Source: Mallotus nudiflorus (taxonomy: Eukaryota; Streptophyta; Magnoliopsida; Malpighiales; Euphorbiaceae). From it: a DNA stretch of 64,000 nucleotides. The position numbers and the translations under genes were made by a program. The stretch lies in NCBI GenBank assembly GCA_947683625.1, contig CANTUR010000629.1:338501-402500 (forward strand). The letters are read 5' to 3'. Below are positions 58,760 through 64,000 of the stretch, one piece after another (within the stretch, counting starts at the first letter, position 1; every line of letters begins with the position of its first letter). Below the pieces are notes generated by a model, which was not told where the DNA came from, ran no database searches, and saw nothing but the letters and a program-made list of their open reading frames with translations.

Positions 58760-59781
58760 TTACCAATGTTACTCTTACGTATTCTTTTATGATTTTTCAA
58801 TGCATTATAAAAATACTTTAAAGTTCATTACCTATGGTAACTTTTGACTTTGATAAATTTAATATTCATCACTTCTGTAACCTTAAATTATAGTTTATGT
58901 TATGAGAATAATTATAAATTTAAGGGAAACTTTCTTTACTAAAGATATTATTAAAATGATCACTTTTGTTATAATCATTAGGTTGTCCACCTAATGACAT
59001 TGACTCAAGTGTGATGTATAGCTCTTTTCTCTACTTGTCCAGAGATGTTTCTTATGTATAAATATTTATTATTATTATTATTATTACTATTATTAGTAGT
59101 AGCAGTAGTAGCTACAGGAAATTTATATCTCTAAGTATATTCATGAGTAGTAGTAGTACCTTCCCGGTTCTTTTTTTTCAACAGATTCTGAAGATTAAGG
59201 CACTGGTCTACCACTCATTACTCAATACAAATTCACGTTATCCCCACTAATATGTTGAACTCAATTTCACAAAATCTTGCAAACAATTATATAAGTGTTT
59301 TCATTTACAATCAGCACAAGGTAAACAAATATCACAAGGCCATTAATAATAACTATTCAATAAAAGGAAGTAACATGGCATGGACTCAAACAAGAGCTAT
59401 AAATTAAGGAATTTAAACCAAGAGGATTACTACAATTATCAAGGGTTACACCCAGCAGAAACACCAAGAAGTCAACCCGATTCAACCCAATATAAATTAT
59501 ATTAACTAAAACATAGGGATCTAATTGAAATTATGTCTCCTATTTTAATTAAGTTAACTTCTATCTTATCTCTAATAAACATTCTAATTTATTTGAAAGT
59601 ATATTTTCTAATGTAACTAGGTTAACTTGAGAAAAACTAATTATAAGAAATATTGAAGTAATATCATATAATTATTCTAATAAAATATTTATGAAAATTG
59701 TAATGAATTATAACTATATTAAGTTAATATCAAATGGTTATATAAAAAAAATAACACTATTATTATTTTTAGAACTTTTTT

Positions 59782-59836
<55 letters not shown>

Positions 59837-59923
59837 GTTTAATAATTTATTTACTATATATTATAGGGTCAAATGAATTTTTTATTCACGTGTGAAACAC
59901 GTGCTTATTTACTATATATATTG
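58441..59923. other. AT-rich stretch, probably more of the same reverse LTR; no gene seen
   Basis: Holds (AT)n at 58727-58757, (TTA)n(GTA)n at 59066-59113 and (AAT)n at 59785-59836. No coding signal; an Asn-repeat frame at 59691-59876 is the AAT run. The far LTR end was not found. Confidence 0.5.
59785..59836. repeat. (AAT)n microsatellite
   Basis: About seventeen AAT units. Confidence 0.95.
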
Positions 59924-61441
59924 TCACGACCCAAACCGAGGAGTCATGACTGGCACTAGGGAACAGGAATTCTTTTGAATTCAAAACCCGTAGCAAGCTT
60001 TAAAAATAAAAACACATACAATAATAATATAAAAATATGCAATAATTAAAAATTTATTTAATATAAAAGCAAACCTTTATTTTATAACATAATAAAAATA
60101 TTTTATAAAATATTCGGATACAAAATCTCAAACCAAAAACAACAAATTTCTATCACAATAACACTACTACTACAGTTTCTAGAATACAAACAAGAGTTCA
60201 GATATAAAATTTACATAATCTAGCTGAGGTTAAAAGAGACCGGCATATAATACTATTGGAGAGGTCTGAAGAAGAAGATTATGTAAATAAATATTGAGGG
60301 GAGTCAGACCTCACTGAGTGAATTATTATAATATATATACATATAACCTAAGGTCATATACAGTCAAGCATCAGTGTATATATATATATATATATCACAC
60401 ATATGTTAAAATCTGCTTTATATATAATAAATGCAGAAAAAGTTTATTTAAGTGAAAGATCAAATAGAATCCTAAAATATTACGAAACTTCAGTCAATAA
60501 TTCTCACTAGCCAACAGGCTTGCTTAATTCCAAAATAATTTTCTTTTCCATTTTTTAGACAGTAGACTGGTCTCGAAACACTAAGTCAACCGAGTTCCTG
60601 CAGTCTCACTGTCAGTGCGATTGGCCTCGAGATACTAGGTCAACCAAGCTACCACAATCACGCTACTCTCTCGCCATAATTCTTAGTAATCGAATAATCA
60701 AGTTCACATCGAATGATTTCATAATCTCAACCCTAAAATCTAACACACTTGTACGTACACAGTTCTAATGCTCCCACTAGGTAGCACGTTCTACTACTAT
60801 CCTTTAAATAAATCGTATATATGTTGGAAATAATAAAATGCATAATTAAAACATAATAGCATCCATTTTTAAAAGAATATACCACTTATATAATAAACAT
60901 AGACCAAGCATATACTGAATATATACTAATTGTATACCAAAAATATACCAAATATATATGCTGAGTATATACTAAAAATATACCGAATATCTACTAAAAT
61001 ATACTAAGCATATATATCATATATATACCAAAATATACCTAAATTATACCAACATATATATAATCATTTGATAAAATAATTCATGTTTAAATTCATTATG
61101 AAAATATGGATGCTCATACTTATGAATTCTACATGCAATGCATATATAATAATAATTCATAGTTTTACGCTCCTTTAAACAAACTCGACAAGCCAGGTCC
61201 GATAGGCCTCGATCTCGGTGCAATTATAGAAAAAAATTAATAATAACAGTATTAGAATCGAACTCCTAACTTCTAGGAATTCTAAAGAGTGATTCGATCT
61301 AAGACACGACTCCACTAAGAATCAAAACTCAGGATCGACCTGATGTTACATTTTACGAGAATTCTACTGAAAATTCGGTAGAGTCTCCTCTGTTAAACAG
61401 ACGTCTCTCTATTGAAAGTAGAGCCGATCCTACAAGCAAAC
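59924..61441 (-). mobile_element. LTR, minus orientation, split by the next LTR
   Basis: TGTCACGACCCAAACC on + is the reverse of the LTR end (GGGTCGTGACA). Read in reverse, the shared blocks appear in order: GTAAACGGATGTC-type (near 61380), GAGCGTAAAACT (61170), GAACGTGCTACCTAGTGGG (60772), two CTCGGTTGAC units (60590-60650), CACTCAGTGAGGTCTGAC (60308) and GCTTGCTACGGG with AAAGAATTCCTGTTCCCTAG (59960). Closest to the solo LTR at 48140. At 61441 it is broken by a + strand LTR and should resume beyond the window. Confidence 0.82.
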
Positions 61442-64000
61442 TGTAATACCCTATGTTTTAATTAAATATGTAATTTTATATTTAAATCTTTAATAAATAC
61501 TTTTAGGTTATATTATATAAAAGATTATTATTTTTTTTTATATATATCTAATGGAGGTATTTTATATATATATATATATATTATATTTAGGGTTAAATAT
61601 TATTTAAGATGTGTGTATATTAAAATAACTTGTATTTATATAAGTGCATGTAGTGTATGTATATATATATATATACACACTAATAATTACCTAGACACAC
61701 CTATATGTATAATAATATATTATTATATATTAATAGTTTATAGTATTTTATATACATATATATATAAGTGATGGGAAGTGGACAAAAAAAAAAAAACAAA
61801 AAACAAAAAACAAAACAAAACGGGACCAAACACAAAACAAGAAAAAAAAAAAGAAAGAAACAAAGAACACAGAAGGAAGCAAAGTAGCAGCGTGAGGTAG
61901 AAAAAAAAAATAGGGATAAGAGAAATAGAAGCTCCCAAGCCCTGTACCCTCTCCCACTTCATCCCTCACCATCTCTCCCTCCTCCTTCATTGCGCCGTTC
62001 GTCCTGCCACCATCAGAATCACCATTGTTGTCGCACCAAGCTACCAAGGGAAGAGCTGCTGCTGCCATTCCTCATTTCTTTCCTCTGTCAGCTTTGATCC
62101 AAGCTGATCCAACACCACCCAAGCTTCCCCAACTTCCCTCATCGTCTTAGGTGTCCGTCCAAGCCAAGAGCCGCCGCTGCAACTCACCACCGGCGCCGGA
62201 ATTGAAGGTTGAAGGTGAGTTGCGCAGAGTTGTTCTTAGGTTGTTGACAGGTTGTTTTCTGGTTGTTGCTAGATTTTTAATGTTGATTTTAGGTTGTTTT
62301 TTTGAGTATATGATGGATTATGCCCATAAATTGCTTCAATTTGGATTTTTAAATATTTTTCCTAATTTTTCTTACTTTACAGAATTTTTTTTATATATAA
62401 TATTTATTTATTTATTTTAATTTTTTAGTTGATTTATTGGGTTTATTTGGTTTAGTTAGTGAAATCAAAGTGATTATAGTTAATTGTTTTAGTATATTAA
62501 TTTTTTGTAAGATTTTAGAGTTTTTAGTGTTAATTAGAGGGTTACGTAAATTTTAAGTATTTAATGGGTAATTAGGCTAATTTTGAAAATTTTGATTAAA
62601 AAATTATGAAATTTTAATAATTGAGGTTATTATTAAATGTTATTAATTTTAGAACTCAAATTGTAATTTTTGAGATTTTCATACTATTTTTATAAATATT
62701 TTTGAGTGTATGCCAAATTTGATTTTTAGGTTAAATAATAATATTTGGAAAAAATTGTTGGTTGATTGTATGTTTTAATTATAGTAGGAAGATTTATTTT
62801 GAGAAAAATAATTTTTGGAATGATTAAATAATTTTAAGGAATTATTTTTGTATATATATAGCACATTATGTAATTTATATATATGCTAGGGGTAAAAATG
62901 TAATTTTACACTAAATATGATATATATATATTTTAATTAGTTTTATTAATATTTAAAGGGTTTAGATAATTTTTATAAATTAAATTGACATAATCACTTA
63001 AGTAGAGTAAATTTTAGATATTGAATTTCAAATAATGTATATATATATATATATATATATAATACATTACAAAGGTTTTATTTTGGATAATAATTATAAT
63101 TATAATTGTTGGGGATGGAATACAAATTTAATTGTTTACTTTTGAATAATTGAGTTGTGATCTCGGTCGGAGCAAATTGTAGTTTTGAGAGCCCGACTCG
63201 AATGTGAATGGTTGTGTATATTGGAAGTGCATTTTCTATGCAGGTCTGACTCTACCTTTGGTAGAGAGATGTCCGTTTTACAGAGGAGATTCTATCGAAA
63301 TTTCGGTAGATTTTCTCGTAAAACGTGATATCCGTAAAAAATGTCTACCGTTAATTAGGTTAAAAACCTGTCTGTCGAGTCAGTTTGGAATTTCATTGCT
63401 TTGTTGATTTTTGGTTTCGGTGTCCATAGTCATATTTTAAAGGTCGATTATTATTTTTCCTTTAGATCATCTCGGAGCAGAAGCCGTGAGGCCGAGGCAG
63501 ACGCGTGGTCGTCAGCCTTCACATTCATCCTGTAAGTCAGTAGAACGATCTATGCGTGTGTTTATATAAAAATGCATGCGCTCGTATTTTATTACATTGA
63601 TTACATGATTTATTTAATTTAATGCTATTATTTAAGATTTAAACGCATTTTATTTATTTAAAATCGATTTTGAGAAATTTTGGTAGAACGGGCTACCTGG
63701 TGGGCTTCACCAGGACTATGTGCACATGGTAGAGATTGAGAGATGGATCTGATATATATATGTTTGGTGAATGCTAAACTGGGACGGGTGCCTCGGTGGA
63801 AGCCTTTGCTCTCGGGGACCGCCAGTGATTTGTAAGGTTAAAATGGACTGGGATGGGTGCCTCGGTTGATGCCTTTGCTCTCGGGGACCGCCAGATCCAT
63901 ATATTTGGATTAAGTGAATGACTACGGCTTGGTGCCTCGGTTGATGCCTTTGCTCTCGGGGACCGGTAGTCTAGTTGGAATAAGTGGGCCCAGTTGGCCG
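61442..64000 (+). mobile_element. LTR of a Ty3/gypsy element, runs off the window
   Basis: Starts TGTAATACCC inside the previous LTR. A T/A-rich U3 with (AT)n, an A/C-rich stretch (61785-61870) and a GC-richer zone (61930-62215) come first. Then AGAGATGTCCGTTTTACAG (63267), GAACGGGCTACCTGGTGGGC (63686) and three GGTGCCTCGGTTGATGCC units. Reading frames here (Phe-rich at 61738-62068, and 62151-62420) are LTR sequence. The internal region is not in the window, so whether it is a full element or solo cannot be said. Confidence 0.82.
63779..63985. repeat. Three tandem units of the CTCGG module in LTR
   Basis: Units of about 70 bases, each with GGTGCCTCGGTTGATGCC, then TTTGCTCTCGGGGACCG, nearly unchanged between units while their edges differ. 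Confidence 0.88.

Noticed and set aside
59691..59876. 61-residue frame with an Asn run
   Set aside because: Translation of the (AAT)n microsatellite.
61738..62420. Open frames of 106 and 89 residues
   Set aside because: Low-complexity Phe-rich frame and LTR promoter-zone sequence; comparable GC-richer zones occur in the other LTRs without coding meaning.

Overview
This window is plant nuclear DNA: very AT-rich, intron-bearing, with no bacterial-style operons and almost entirely nested transposable elements. Lineage evidence is Ty3/gypsy elements with an initiator-Met-tRNA-like primer site and a chromodomain, a Tat-lineage element with a second RNase H, plant L1-type LINEs with a C-terminal RNase H, CACTA-like DNA elements and MITEs, and fragments of jacalin-related lectin genes. 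A dicot is likely; the species cannot be named. I see no intact host gene, no tRNA or rRNA gene and no CRISPR array. Boundaries given with TSDs are read base by base; other boundaries are approximate.

Layout. (1) 1-254 and 27290-27850 are one host locus, an intron plus the terminal exon of a jacalin-lectin pseudogene, split by a Tat-type Ty3/gypsy element at 255-27284 (TSD ATTAT). (2) The 5' LTR of that element is itself split by a chromodomain (Tekay/Del-like) Ty3/gypsy element at 1706-12306 (TSD TCCTT/TCCGT). (3) The Tat element has a leader, gag/protease remnants, RT, RNase H, a second RNase H and integrase on + (12.8-17.6 kb). Two multi-exon genes follow on the minus strand: a DUF7745-like gene and a plant mobile domain (PMD) gene, partly copied by a 1.67-kb tandem duplication. 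Two minisatellite arrays, a polypurine tract and the 3' LTR come last.

(4) 27.3-43.2 kb holds the remains of a lectin cluster: a + strand exon, a + strand promoter/leader copy whose upstream side is split by a CACTA-like element, and a minus-strand copy (leader near 42.6 kb, exon at 36.2-35.9 kb). Two decayed LINEs and three MITEs lie among them. (5) 43.3-48.0 kb holds a CACTA-like end, exons of an unrecognised minus-strand gene, and a 1.1-kb segment present twice around an LTR fragment. (6) 48.1-64.0 kb is LTR material: a clean solo LTR with TSD TTTTC, an internally deleted element with TSD TGATA, a reverse LTR end, and a minus-strand LTR split by a further + strand LTR that runs off the window.

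All coding regions are broken. In the chromodomain element the premature stops I examined in pol fit C-to-T change of Gln or Arg codons, as expected for silenced, methylated DNA. The observations most worth following are the antisense PMD plus DUF7745 gene pair in the Tat element, the palindromic GAGGYGAY-type motif scattered through its LTRs and antisense genes, and a non-coding module shared in order by several otherwise different LTRs.
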